From positions 237,850,503 to 237,914,502 of the forward strand of contig NC_073692.1 in assembly GCF_029784155.1 (NCBI RefSeq): a stretch of DNA of 64,000 nt, given 5' to 3'. Made by a program: the position numbers and the translations under genes. Origin of the DNA: Uranotaenia lowii (Eukaryota > Arthropoda > Insecta > Diptera > Culicidae). Numbering within the stretch: position 1 is the stretch's first letter; every line of letters begins with the position of its first letter. The notes below the pieces were generated by a model. It had not been told where the DNA came from. It ran no database searches and saw nothing but the letters and a program-made list of their open reading frames with translations. Shown in pieces: positions 41,451-52,376 of this stretch.

Positions 41451-42540
41451 GACAAAAGACACTGAAACAAATCTAGCTAATAAATATTTATATAAAAAAA
41501 AGAGCCAATAAATAAGAAAATGGATATAATAATAATAATCTATATTTACTTTAAGTTAAGTTAATGTGCATATTACAAGGAAGTGTTCTGAAAACCATTG
41601 TTACTGTTTGACGGTAACAATATGAAATTGAATTATATAAAACTCAAAATCTCAGATTTAATTATTTTATTAGATTTCTAATGCCCCGTTTAAATTCTCC
41701 GGCGTTTATCAAAGCGTTGAAATCAACTTATAACTCTGAATCTTATTATTTTTTTCTTTTTATATGAGGAATTCCAAAAATTTGAAAATGGTTGGTTCTT
41801 AAAAGCAGGAATTTATGAAAAAAGGTTTATTAGTTTTTCAGCACTCAGTCCAAATAATTATTTTGCTCAAGAAGTCAATTCACTGTTCACTGTTCAGTTC
41901 ACTGTACATTCTTGTAGACTCTCAAAGCCCCCAGGGGTGGTACGGAGCACTTTGAAAACCACTACAATTCTAGTCAATATTTTCCTAACGGCTATATCTT
42001 TACTTGTATTTTTCAATCCAAAATGTAGGCTCATAATTGTATCCTAATATCTCGTACCGGTACCACGTACTTTGGACAGTAGAACCCGAATAGCAAAGAC
42101 CATGGTATTAAGATAAATGAACAATGAATTTCAATCTAACAATCAATTTCACCGTAGTTTCTAAATATATTTCAACCGACAGATGCACGGTTTCACAATA
42201 ATTTTCTTGTGATTATTATTGTTACAGTGTAATTCATAGTAAAATTACAATCCAAACCAAAACGAACAATGGTAAACTTCTCGTTTTTTACACATTCTCA
42301 AATGAGCGTGTATAGAGATTTATTTTAAAGAGCAGCCATTTTGAAAAACAATTTTATCGCGGGCAATTTGTTTTGGTTACCAGCAGCGATTGCAAAATAT
42401 CTTGAATGGTGAGTATTTTTTTGAATAAATTTTGTTTTTCCTAGCTGTATTTTTAAATATACATATTAATTTCATTTTTTTTTTTCAGATGCTGTCCCAC
42501 GGCTCCTTTCACATGCAGGCTTTTGAAAAAGCTCCCGATA
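41451..42540. other. Sequence with isolated splice-like signals
   Basis: No gene is identified. AATG|GTGAGT near 42410 and a T-rich acceptor TTTTTTTTTCAG near 42489 would bracket an 80-bp intron, and GAATACAGA|GTAAGT at about 43450 and GATTTTCAG at about 43608 another. Joined frames across the TIR element at 42553 do not stay open, so a protein gene is not supported. Confidence 0.25.
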
Positions 42541-42552
42541 AAGTTCCCACTG

Positions 42553-43402
42553 CACACAAAACTTTCGGGGATCTACTTAGCAAAATTTCACTGTTGCTTT
42601 TCGTTAGCAAAAAAAATTTTTTACCGTTGAGTTAGCAAAAAGCTAAATTTACTTGATTTTAGCAGTATGAAAGTTCATCTTGCTTGATTTTAGTAAAATG
42701 AAGGACTTCTAGCCGCTTTGCGTACAGACAGCAGCCGCCGCGGGTAGGGAGAAGAAAAAAAAAACAAACAGAGACGATTGAGCGCGGTTAAAGCGCTGCT
42801 AGTGGTTCAAAAGGTGGCTTAGTCAACAACAAAATACTGGCCAAATCGACACCGGAAGCGAACAGAGGTAAGAGTCAACCATAAACTATACAGATTTTCC
42901 GTATTTTTAATTACAAAATTGTTTGTTTGTTTTCTTTTCTACCAGGTTAAATCTGCAACAAGAAACCCGCAACAGTCTGGAAATGAAGAGGGACCACGAC
43001 TGAAAATTCAACGAGCTTCATTCAGACACACACCCGGTGCATTTGCTTGGCACTTCGCTCGCCGGAAAGTGCGTTCCCAGGACTTCTATTTTACAAAATG
43101 TGTAAAATTGAAAAAAAAGTGAAAAATAAATCAAAATTGAATGAAAGTTGAGTATTCTATTATATAACCAAACATTCCCCCTGATTCTCCAGATAAAAAA
43201 ACAATAAATTTTGAAATTTCAGATCCGGGCGAACTTTTCCTCCGGTTTTTGCTAAAAATTTGAGTAAAAAAATGCGGCGGCTAACTTTTTTCTCGTTTGC
43301 TAAAATTTTAGTTAAATTTTTTTGCTAAATTGATTGCTATGTTTCTAGCTGGTCAAATTTGAGCAAAATTTTGCTAATTTCCGGCCTCGAAAGTTTTGTG
43401 TG
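42553..43402 (+). mobile_element. TIR element with a mini-intron, copy 2
   Basis: Ends CACACAAAACTTTCGGGG and the complement of CCTCGAAAGTTTTGTGTG are flanked by TG (42551-42552 and 43403-43404), where copy 1 at 18020 has TA. The same internal order is kept: TTAGCAAAA motifs, a CAGAG|GTAAGAG donor near 42867, a TTCTTTTCTACCAG acceptor near 42944, a VKSATRNPQQSGN-encoding segment to 43122, a GTGCGTTCCCAG motif and mirror TAAAATTTTAG motifs. Divergence between the copies is substantial, so the family is not young. Confidence 0.7.
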
Positions 43403-44197
43403 TGGAGACGGCAGGACGAGAAGGACAATCTTGCGAATCTTGTTTTGCTGGCGAATACAGAGTAAGTATTCTTTCCAGTATTTTCCATCGAAACTAGCAA
43501 AAATGTTGCGTATTTCGTTCCGTGCGAATAAAATGAGGCTCAACATAAATATTTTTTTCAGAAAATAATTTTTATTTTTTCGGCTTATCATTCGTTTTCG
43601 ATTTTCAGGCTGATGGATGCAGCATGAAAAGATTAAACCGAATTTGGGATCACGCACCGCTTGTAGCTAGTTGGAGCTGTGTTAAAAACACATCGAATGG
43701 AATCAAGGTACAGGAATTTATAGAATTGTGAAAGTTATTAAAAAGTGAAAGTGCGGAAAATAAGTTAAAGAAAAAGTTGTGAAAATGAAAATGATTAACA
43801 ATATTAAGATAATGTTGTTTTTTTTAATTTCTTTTTTTGAACAAGGTACTGATCGCAATAATTGAATCAAAATTTAACATTTTGCTAAAGTTATTCCTTG
43901 TTTTAAGGGATATTATTCCTGATTGATCGTGCTTTGTTATAAATGTACCAGTACCAAACACGACTAATCATGAATAAAATTCCTTGAAACGAGTAATAAA
44001 TTTAGCAACTATTCCAATCAGTAAAATTATAAATTATTCATTTTTTTTTTTTTTGTAAATTCTTTATTTGAAACGGCTCATACCTTTAGGCTTTAAGGAG
44101 CCAAACTCGTTTTGTTTGATAACAATTGTGTGCTTATATCTAGTTCACTTTAAAAGAAAAAAGAAGATAGATAGGGAAATATGAAAATAAGAAGAAA

Positions 44198-47100
44198 TTA
44201 AAGACGAAGATCAATAGCTTTTAGGAAAAGATATATTTCGAACATGTAGTCCAAGTCTCTCACCCCCAGCACATCTCTCACTGGAACATAGGGTGGTTTT
44301 CCTCGGGCCCGAAGGGAGTCTATGAAATTCGTTCTGGCGACAAGATGGACCTCGCACGACCAAACAATATGCTCGATGTCATGGTAACCTTGGCCGCAAC
44401 TACACAAATTGCTGCTAGCAATATTCAAACGATAGAGTACCGCGTCTAAGGAATAATGATTGGACATGAGACGGGAAAATATACGAATAAAATCTCGACT
44501 CAGGTCCAATCTATTAAACCATGGTTTAAGGCTTACCCTTGGGATAATCGAGTGCAGCCACCGACCCAACTCATCCTCGTCCCATTTGCGCTGCCAGTTG
44601 ACAAGAGAGTTTCTTCGAACTAAAAAGTAAAATTCGTTGAAGGCAATTTCACGCTGGTACGTGTCGCCTTCCATCGCCCCCACCTTTGCCAGAGAGTCTG
44701 CCTTCTCATTACCCTCTATCGAGCAATGAGAGGGAACCCAAACAAAGGTGATGATAAAGCGACGTTTTGATAAAGCACTCAAACTATCCCGTATCTTCTC
44801 GAAGAAGTATGGCGAGTGCTTTCCCGGTTTTATTGAGTGGATTGCTTGAACAGAACTCAGACTATCCGTTACAATAAAGTAGTGCCCAACTGGCCTTGAA
44901 GCTATACTGTCCAAAGCACAATGAATAGCTGCTAACTCTGCTATATACACAGAGCATGGTGACTCGAGGCTGTAAGAGGCGCTAGATATTTCGTTGAACA
45001 CTCCAAATCCTGTTGATTCCTCTATAAGTGATCCATCAGTAAAGTACATTTTATCAGCATCGACGTGTCTATATTTAGCTTCGAAAATTCTTGGAATCAG
45101 AAGGGAACGATGAGGGACCGGGATTCCACAAATTTCCTGCTGCATAGACAAATCAAACTGGACAGAAGAATGATCGTAGTCTGGGCTACAAACACGAGTT
45201 GGAGAGAATGAAGAAGGGTTTACCTGCATTGACATGAGGACATGGTATATAGACATAAACCTGGTTTGAAAATTTTGCTCAAGTAGCCTGTCAAAATTTA
45301 CAATCACCAGTGGGTTCATGACCTCACACCTGATGAGGAACCGAAGTGATAGTAGATTGAATCGATCTTTCAAAGGGAGTATTCCTGCCAAAACTTCAAG
45401 ACTCATGTTGTGCGTTGAGGGCATACAGCCCAAAGCGATGCGAAGACAACGGTATTGGATACGCTCGAGTTTGAGGAGGTGAGTTTTGGCAGCTGACTGG
45501 AAACAGAAGCTACCATATTCCATCACTGAGAGAATAGTTGTTCGATACAATTTTAAAAGATCTTCTGGATGGGCTCCCCACCAGGTGCCAGTGATTGATC
45601 GGAGAAAATTCATTCTTTGTTGGCATTTTCCTTTCAGATACTCAATGTGGGCTCTCCAAGTACACTTGGAATCAAACCAAACCCCAAGATACTTAAAACA
45701 CCTCGATTGAGTGATCGTTCGGCCTAGAAGTTGAAGCTTAGGTTGAGCAGGTCTACGTTTCTTAGAGAAAACAACCATCTCCGTTTTCTGAGGAGAAAAC
45801 TCAATCCCAAGCCCCAAAGCCCAGGATGACAATCTGTTTAAAGTATCTTGTAAAGGTCTGAGCAGATGAGACTCAGTAGAACCTGTGACAGACACCACGC
45901 CGTCATCTGCAAGTTGTCTTAGAGTGCAGCCTTCAGAGAGACAACTGTCGATGTCACTTACGTAAAAGTTGTACAAAAGTGGACTCAAACATGAACCCTG
46001 TGGGAGGCCCATGTAGGAGGTTCTTCTAATTGCAATATCTCCGTGAGCAAAGTTCAGATGTTTCTCACAAAGCAAGCTGTATAAGATGTTGTTCAATAGA
46101 GGAGGCAGACCCCGGGAGTGCAATTTGTCTGACAACACCTCTATTGAAACTGCATCAAAAGCTCCCTTTATGTCTAGAAACACTGAAGCCATTTGCTCAC
46201 GTTTTGCGTACGCCATTTGTATCTCTGAAGACAGCAAAGCAAGACAATCGTTTGTCCCTTTGCCCCTTCGGAACCCAAATTGAGTATCTGAAAGGAGACC
46301 ATTTGCTTCTACCCATTTATCCAAACGAAACAAAATCATTTTCTCCATCAACTTGCGTATACAAGACAACATCGCTATTGGACGGTACGAATTCGCATCG
46401 GACGCTGGTTTTCCGGGCTTTTGGATAGCGATAACTCTCACTTCTCTCCACTCTTGGGGAACAATGTTGTTCTCCAAGAATTGATTAAATAAATTTAACA
46501 AGCGAAACTTGGCGGCGTCCGGAAGGTTTTTCAACAAGTTAAATTTTATTTTATCAATTCCCGGAGCTGAATTGTTGCAAGAGAGGAGGGCAAGTGAAAA
46601 TTCGACCATCGAAAAGCTGGAATCCAGACCACACCTATCAGGAGGCACGTTCCGGATTATTTTTTGTACAGGTGTAGAATCTGGGCAGACTTTCCGTGCA
46701 AAGTTTAATATCCATCTATGTGTGTTTTCTTCACTTTCATTTGTAGATGATCGATTGCGCATGCTTCGTGCCACTTTCCATAAGGTACTCAAGGATGTTT
46801 CCCGTGATAAACCACCCACAAAATTCCTCCAATACGCCTTTTTCTTCCCTTTGATCAATTTTTTGAACTGATTTTCAAGGGAAACATATGATTCAAAAAG
46901 GACGAGGGTTCCATGTTTTCGAAAATCTTTGAATGCTTTTGATTTGTCCTTATAAAGCTTGGAACACTGCTGGTCCCACCATGGATTTGGGGGCCTTCGA
47001 AGAACAGATGAATCTGGGATGGGTTTTTTTTGAGTGCAAAGTGCACTTTCATGGATCAAACGTGAAAGAAAGTGATACTCCTCCAAAGGAGGTAAAACAT

Positions 47101-47881
47101 TCATAGAATTAATGGCATCTGTTATTTCGTCCGAGTACTTTTTCCAATCGATGTGTCTTGTAAGGTCATATGCCATATTTGTTGAATTTGAAGTGCTGGC
47201 CCCATTGGTGATTGTAATTTTGATTGGCAAGTGATCACTACCATTGGGATCAGGGATTACCTTCCACTGGCAATCCAATGATAGTGAATTTGAGCAGAGT
47301 GAGAGGTCAATTGCGCTTGGTCTTGCAGGGGGTTTAGGTACCCGTGTTTTTTCACCCGTGTTCAAAATTGTTAAATTGAAACTGTCACAAATGTCATAAA
47401 TAAGAGTAGAACGACAATCGTCAGTTTGTTCTCCCCAGACAGTTCCATGTGAATTGAAGTCACCCAGGATCAACCTTGGCTCAGGAAGCACTGAGCACAG
47501 GTCCTCTAGGTGATTTCGATCCACTGCAACTCTATGAGGCCAGTACAAACTGACAACGCATAAGTCCATACCTCTTATAGTTATATGACATGCAACAGCT
47601 TCAATTCCTCCTGATAAAGGGAGGTGGATTCTGTAAAAGGAGTGGCGCTTATTGATCCCCAAAAGCACCCCTCCATAAGAATCGTTGCGATCCAAACGGA
47701 TAATGTTAAAATCGTGGAATGAGATGTTTGATTGAGAAGAAAGCCATGTTTCTGAAAGGGCAAAAATATCGCAACTAGTTTCATGAAGAAGAAATTTGAA
47801 CGGATCCAGTTTAGGAACTAAACTACGACAATTCCACTGTATAACAGTGATATCCCCGACCTCTGGGCGTAAATTAGCCAT
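44198..47881 (-). CDS. ORF2: endonuclease, reverse transcriptase and RNase H
   Basis: 1227 residues, within the usual ORF2 range. Endonuclease (about 10-235): VIQWNCRSL, LSETWLS, LILGDFNSHG, SAIDLSL, NGSDHLPIKI. Reverse transcriptase (about 440-800): YRPIAMLSCIRKLMEKMI, GFRRGKGTNDCL, VFLDIKGAFDAV, GLPQGSCLSPLLYNF and the catalytic pair in LRQLADDGVV. RNase H (about 950-1080): MYFTDGSLIEE, YIAELAAIHC, FIVTDSLSSVQ, VWVPSHCSIEGNEKADSLA. A C-terminal zinc-binding segment follows: LCSCGQGYHDIEHIVWSC. The enzyme nicks target DNA, primes reverse transcription from the nick and removes template RNA. The start codon overlaps the ORF1 stop by 8 nt (ATGGCTAA), consistent with termination-reinitiation. 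Confidence 0.92.
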   Translation of the reverse strand: MANLRPEVGDITVIQWNCRSLVPKLDPFKFLLHETSCDIFALSETWLSSQSNISFHDFNIIRLDRNDSYGGVLLGINKRHSFYRIHLPLSGGIEAVACHITIRGMDLCVVSLYWPHRVAVDRNHLEDLCSVLPEPRLILGDFNSHGTVWGEQTDDCRSTLIYDICDSFNLTILNTGEKTRVPKPPARPSAIDLSLCSNSLSLDCQWKVIPDPNGSDHLPIKITITNGASTSNSTNMAYDLTRHIDWKKYSDEITDAINSMNVLPPLEEYHFLSRLIHESALCTQKKPIPDSSVLRRPPNPWWDQQCSKLYKDKSKAFKDFRKHGTLVLFESYVSLENQFKKLIKGKKKAYWRNFVGGLSRETSLSTLWKVARSMRNRSSTNESEENTHRWILNFARKVCPDSTPVQKIIRNVPPDRCGLDSSFSMVEFSLALLSCNNSAPGIDKIKFNLLKNLPDAAKFRLLNLFNQFLENNIVPQEWREVRVIAIQKPGKPASDANSYRPIAMLSCIRKLMEKMILFRLDKWVEANGLLSDTQFGFRRGKGTNDCLALLSSEIQMAYAKREQMASVFLDIKGAFDAVSIEVLSDKLHSRGLPPLLNNILYSLLCEKHLNFAHGDIAIRRTSYMGLPQGSCLSPLLYNFYVSDIDSCLSEGCTLRQLADDGVVSVTGSTESHLLRPLQDTLNRLSSWALGLGIEFSPQKTEMVVFSKKRRPAQPKLQLLGRTITQSRCFKYLGVWFDSKCTWRAHIEYLKGKCQQRMNFLRSITGTWWGAHPEDLLKLYRTTILSVMEYGSFCFQSAAKTHLLKLERIQYRCLRIALGCMPSTHNMSLEVLAGILPLKDRFNLLSLRFLIRCEVMNPLVIVNFDRLLEQNFQTRFMSIYHVLMSMQVNPSSFSPTRVCSPDYDHSSVQFDLSMQQEICGIPVPHRSLLIPRIFEAKYRHVDADKMYFTDGSLIEESTGFGVFNEISSASYSLESPCSVYIAELAAIHCALDSIASRPVGHYFIVTDSLSSVQAIHSIKPGKHSPYFFEKIRDSLSALSKRRFIITFVWVPSHCSIEGNEKADSLAKVGAMEGDTYQREIAFNEFYFLVRRNSLVNWQRKWDEDELGRWLHSIIPRVSLKPWFNRLDLSRDFIRIFSRLMSNHYSLDAVLYRLNIASSNLCSCGQGYHDIEHIVWSCEVHLVARTNFIDSLRARGKPPYVPVRDVLGVRDLDYMFEIYLFLKAIDLRL

Positions 47882-49316
47882 CGAGAGAGATAAACATTGA
47901 AATGAGGGGCCAAGTTTGCATCAATTGCTTCAAAAATGTCTTTACTACAGGAAGCATTGTTGTTACAATGCTTTTGATGGATTCAGAAACGTTGAAAAAC
48001 GAAAAAATTCCATTCAGAATGTCAGTCAACTTAAACAATCCTGGCTGGGAAGTTGATTCTGAAAAAACTGCATTCGTCAAAGGGGCCTTTGAGGTCCCTG
48101 CTGGTGTTGCATCATTCTGTGGTGAAAAAATCGTACGGAATCCAGGAGGATTTTGTTTTTGTTGTTCTGCAGCATTCGGCTTTTTAGGGACACTGATTGG
48201 AGGGCTCATTGTAGGGATTTTCTTGGGTATTTTGGGTGTCTTGGGAGTTGTTTTAGCACGTTTCCGGGAGTTCGCAACGAAAACAAAAGGGTTTTCCTCA
48301 TCCGTTGTTTCTTCGTTGTCAACTGGCAACACAGAAAAGATGTTACTTGAATGAGGTTGGGCCAGTGGAGAAGCGCTCTTTAAGATAGAGGCATAAGAAC
48401 GTCTCGATCGTTCCTTTAAAGAGCGCTTCTGTTTATCCCAGCAACTCTTGAATGCCTCGCACGAAGAGATTTCATGGGGTGAGCCCCCGCAATAAACACA
48501 TTTCTGCTCTATTGCTGAGCATGCTCCAGCCCCATGATTCTCTCCGCATTGGGGACAGCGTGGCTTATTGCAACAGTGCGACGCTGTGTGCCCCAACTTG
48601 ATGCAATTTTTACAATGCATGGGTCGAGGCACGAAGAGTCGCACAGGAAGCCTTAATACTCCGTCAATCAAGACGTAGTGAGGGAGGGCGGTACCCGCGA
48701 AAGTCACACGAAATGAAGCTGAAGGCGAGTACTTTGTAACTCCATTTACGACGTTGGCAGTATTGAGTTGACGGCAATCCACGATTTCGACCGAAGTCGA
48801 ATCGAGGCTCTTGAACTTACCAACGCCGTTGGATTTAACGTACTTCGCATCCAGACTCATTTCTGTGATCACGCCCTCAATCTCTACGTCTCGAGACGGG
48901 ATGTAAACGTGATACTCTAGAATTAGAAAATTGCTAGCCACAATCTCGTTTGCAGCTTTCGAGTTAGCCACAACAACGCGCAGCTTGTTCGCACGTAATT
49001 TTGTAACGCTGGTTACCGAGGTCCACCTCGCCAGATCTTTGGTGATCTGTACCACATTCAGAGGTTTACCGTTCTTTTTGGGCCGGATGAAAACCACCCA
49101 TGGCCCAGAGGAAGATGAGCCTTCAGCATATTTTCGGAGCCGGGTGACTCTACTCTCCACTGGGGATGATCCGACATTGTCATCCATCCGAGAACGATTT
49201 GCATCTGAAGGGCCAGCATCAGCTGATTCCTCCAGATGCTCCTCATCTTCATAGGTGATATTCGCATCATCCCCAGTTGGAGGGTATAACCCCCCGCCTT
49301 CGCTCATATTTTTCAA
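47874..49316 (-). CDS. ORF1: Gag-like RNA-binding protein with three zinc knuckles
   Basis: 480 residues. After an acidic, Ser-rich N-terminus there is a structured region (about 85-225) resembling the RRM-like fold of I/Jockey ORF1 proteins. It is followed by three CCHC knuckles: CKNCIKLGHTASHC, CPQCGENHGAGAC and CVYCGGSPHEISSC. A Lys/Pro-rich tail (KTPKTPKIPKKIPTMSPP) and a hydrophobic C-terminus end it. The role is binding element RNA in the ribonucleoprotein. The plus-strand open frames at 47902-48354 and 48931-49254 are its antisense shadows. Confidence 0.9.
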   Translation of the reverse strand: MKNMSEGGGLYPPTGDDANITYEDEEHLEESADAGPSDANRSRMDDNVGSSPVESRVTRLRKYAEGSSSSGPWVVFIRPKKNGKPLNVVQITKDLARWTSVTSVTKLRANKLRVVVANSKAANEIVASNFLILEYHVYIPSRDVEIEGVITEMSLDAKYVKSNGVGKFKSLDSTSVEIVDCRQLNTANVVNGVTKYSPSASFRVTFAGTALPHYVLIDGVLRLPVRLFVPRPMHCKNCIKLGHTASHCCNKPRCPQCGENHGAGACSAIEQKCVYCGGSPHEISSCEAFKSCWDKQKRSLKERSRRSYASILKSASPLAQPHSSNIFSVLPVDNEETTDEENPFVFVANSRKRAKTTPKTPKIPKKIPTMSPPISVPKKPNAAEQQKQNPPGFRTIFSPQNDATPAGTSKAPLTNAVFSESTSQPGLFKLTDILNGIFSFFNVSESIKSIVTTMLPVVKTFLKQLMQTWPLISMFISLDG

Positions 49317-49927
49317 CGGGAAAACGAATGCCCTCCGTGTTGAAAATATAAGCGAAGCACAAAATTATCGAAATATATATAAAGGGAAATATGATAGAAA
49401 AAGAAAAAGTGAAAAAAGAAATAAAAAATAACTTACAAATTATTTTAGCACTTTTTAGAACTATATTTTTTACAGTGTATATAGACTGCTCCAACCACGT
49501 GGTTCTCCGTTGGTCTTCAAGGATGACGATAACCGAAGAACCCAACCAAACGAGCGTTGGCCCTTCCTCGTTGGTTGAAGGTGGCCTCCTCGTCTCGACT
49601 CGGCCTCGATGATGATGATTGATGATGATGATGATTGATTATGATGGTTCGCCAAACAATGGCGGCGGACCTCGTGGCGATCGATCGGCCCTTCTGCGAG
49701 CTGGGGCCAATCAAATTAACCAGCCTTTGGCAGGAAACTATTGTCGCGGCACAAAACACCGTTTTTACCGTCCGAACGGCACAAATACCCGGATTCACTG
49801 GACGGGATCACACTCACTTTCAGCAGTTCGCGAAGATCGGGACACTTGAAAACGCGACTGAATTCTCCGAGTGATGCGATACGAATGCAGTGAGATTTGA
49901 TATAATCTTAAGATGTTTTTGACTGTC
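49317..49927 (-). promoter_or_regulatory. 5' UTR with internal promoter of the I-clade element
   Basis: About 610 bp from the element's 5' terminus to the ORF1 ATG, GC-richer than its flanks near 49500-49850, with a (TGATGA)n run at 49608-49640. Elements of this group carry their promoter inside the 5' UTR; no specific motif is assigned. Confidence 0.5.
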
Positions 49928-49940
49928 TAAATTATTCATT

Positions 49941-50360
49941 GTAAACCATGAAACTTTATGGTTGAAACGATAATAATAAACCATAGAATAACCTTTATTT
50001 CCATCTTCGTTTGAACAATGTAAATTTACGGTTTTTCATGGTTTTACTATGAAAAAGTGGAAGCTGTTATCACCATGAACTTCATATTTTTGAGCTTCCG
50101 AATGTATGGGAAATCGCCATTTTTTTCATGGTCACGCTGCATAACAATACCCCTTTTTCATGGTTATTTTCGCCAAAACATTGAAATGTATGGTCGGAAA
50201 CTATGAATTCCAATGTGCATTCACGGTATCGTGGACGATAATAAGCATTGTGTAGACCATAAAATTTATGGTTTGTGAATATGGAATTAATGGTTTTTTC
50301 ATCGTACAATTCTATTCGGGAAGGAACATAAAAACACTCGCCAAAATTTCTCATTTCAAA
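49941..50360. repeat. Region rich in CATGGTT/AACCATG motifs
   Basis: At least ten copies of AACCAT/ATGGTT in both orientations occur over 400 bp, for example AAACCATGAAACTTTATGGTT at the left edge. This looks like the subterminal repeats of a MITE whose left half may have been separated by the I-clade insertion. Sequence from 50360 to 50650 is unassigned. Confidence 0.4.
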
Positions 50361-51533
50361 TCTCTGATACTCACCAAGCTTTGATTAGTTTTCCAGTACA
50401 CGTGTTGTCGTTTCTAATCCCTGGCTCATGGTGATGGTGAGAACAACTCCGCCAAAGGGTACGAATTTTGGTTAACAAAATGGGTGCCATGACTCAGTGT
50501 TCTGAAAATCACTCATTTTCAATGAATGTTTCTGATTGCACTTCGCACGTGAATGTACAGCGGTCCGGTTTCGTTATTGATTGCTACTGGACCTACCCGA
50601 TCATCGATCGTTCAATTCATCGCTAAAATACAGATCACCTCGCACGATGCTACACAGTAAACGAAAATTACCGAGTTCGGTAATTTTTTTTACAGAACCA
50701 GTTCTGTAATATGAAACTTTCGGTAATTAATCAATCTGACGTCTTATTCTTACCGAGTTCTGTAAATAGTTTCGCAATTTACCGAAGTTTGTTAATTTTT
50801 GAGTAAACAAATCAGTTTGCCGTAATTTTTCGGTGAAATAGCACCGAAAACCGTAAAACGAGACTGAAGCAGCGGGGCTGCCAGGACAAACGTCAAACTT
50901 TGTTTGTCATTTTACTGGCAGTTGTACATTCTCTCTCTCACTCTTGCTACCGTAATTATTTGTTTCGAATTTGTTACGTGTGCTCGAGCGGGATGAACCA
51001 AGCAGTCGTCGCATTTTTTTTTTTCAAAGACGGTTTCGTAAGTTTCGTGTGTTGTGAACTTTTCCTTTTTTTCAATTTTGGTGCCGTATAAAGACCTAAT
51101 TTTGTTTGACCAAAATGGAAAAAAGATCTAAGTTTACAGGTTTTTACATCTAAATTTTTATGGCAAAGCATAATATTAGGTCAAATCGTTCAATTATCTT
51201 GAGTTCATAATTATTGTTTCACAAGGAGCTGGTGTGTATGGAAAATTTATTTGTATCGTTTTAAAAGTTGACGTGGTTTTCAATCTTTTCAGTAGCTTCA
51301 TCATTGCCGTGCTTCAGTTGCTCGAAATCCAAGTGAACAGTGGCACTGCTTGATAAAAAAAAGAAATTCGAGCAGTTTCCAGGCGAGAAGTGAGAAGATA
51401 GCAGGCGCTGAACTGTCGGAAAAGTTTTGTTTACATTCGTGACCATAGTCGGTGAATCGTATGGAGTGAATTAAAAATTTGAAAATTGGTAGGATTAACT
51501 ATTAACCCGTAAAGTACAAAGACCTCAGCTTAG

Positions 51534-51848
51534 CGCCTAGTTTTTGCTTTTTATGATGACGATGGTGTCAAAATTATCTTCGACTTCACGAGAAAATCTT
51601 TTAAACCAGGTTTGTTTGCGCTCTGTGCTGCTCGCGGAATGCTGATATTTTGTAATCCAACAAAGGGACCGGTTCTGCACGAATGTATGCTGATCCGAAA
51701 TAAGATGTAAGTCATGAAATCTGTGTAAAAATGAAAGAAAAATCATTCTTTATTCATATGGTTATATGAAAAAGCGCTTGTCTTTGCAGATGTTATCCCA
51801 TCCTAGCTCAAGACCTGGCGCAGTGCCATTTGTACCGAAAAACCCCAG
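51534..51848 (+). other. Two-exon open segment inside the 4.2-kb element
   Basis: Exon-like 51534-51706 (after CTTAG, before GTAAGT) reads RLVFAFYDDDGVKIIFDF and onward for 57 codons. It joins in phase to 51790-51848 (after a TTGTCTTTGCAG acceptor, before GTTAAC), reading YPILAQDLAQCHLYRKTP. The 83-bp intron is typical in size for insects. The next exon could not be found in phase: both frames after the acceptor near 51967 stop within 15 codons. Open frames of this length occur by chance and the opposite strand is also open, so confidence is limited. No family recognised. Confidence 0.35.
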
Positions 51849-52376
51849 GTTAACTTTTACTTTCTCAACTTAAATCGGACATGTACAAACAAACCCACTC
51901 AAAAAACAAGGTATTTTTATCATGAAGCCACTCATAATATCATTAAATCAGTTCTGTTTATTCCAGAGTTCCTCCGGACGTGTAACGTGTAACGTCCTTG
52001 CAGCCAAATAGATTCTAAGATCAACAACCAGCAACACCAGCCAGAGTACGTTCAGATTAGAGCGTAATATGAAAAAGAGAACAGCAATCGGTAAACACGA
52101 GTCGGTTAAACAATCGATTGAACATCATATGTCGCCGAAATCATTTTTGACGACTAAGGTGAAAATGACGGACCATAGAATCTTTATCTCTGACGTGATG
52201 CAGATATTTTTTCAATTTTTTCCTATTTCGGTCGGTTATGCGTATGACCATTTAACCATAAATTTCCATGGCGGTAGCCGCTGTGGCCAAGATACGATAG
52301 AGGCAGAATGATTATGGAAACCGTTCGTTGATTTTTTTTACTCAACATAATCCAGAAGCAAAAGCAGTAAAACGTC

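Larger units (their letters stand above)
44041..49927 (-). mobile_element. Full-length I-clade non-LTR retrotransposon
   Basis: A 13-bp duplication TAAATTATTCATT (44030-44042 and 49928-49940) flanks a complete element: about 610 bp of 5' UTR, ORF1, ORF2, a short 3' UTR with AATAAA (plus TTTATT at 44063-44068) and an A tail. The 5' end on the minus strand reads GACAGTCAAAAAC. Both ORFs are uninterrupted with all catalytic motifs, so this copy may be recent and competent. ORF order and the RNase H after the reverse transcriptase place it in the I group (Loner-like in mosquitoes is plausible). Confidence 0.9.

Noticed and set aside
42361..43740. A small host gene with exons around the TIR element
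   Set aside because: Several good splice signals, but no frame stays open across the joins with or without the element.
47902..49254. Plus-strand open frames up to 150 codons
   Set aside because: Antisense to ORF1 of the I-clade element, with no motif of their own.
52069..52311. 80-codon open frame in the 4.2-kb element
   Set aside because: ATG frame without splice context matching the neighbouring exon-like segments; no recognisable domain.
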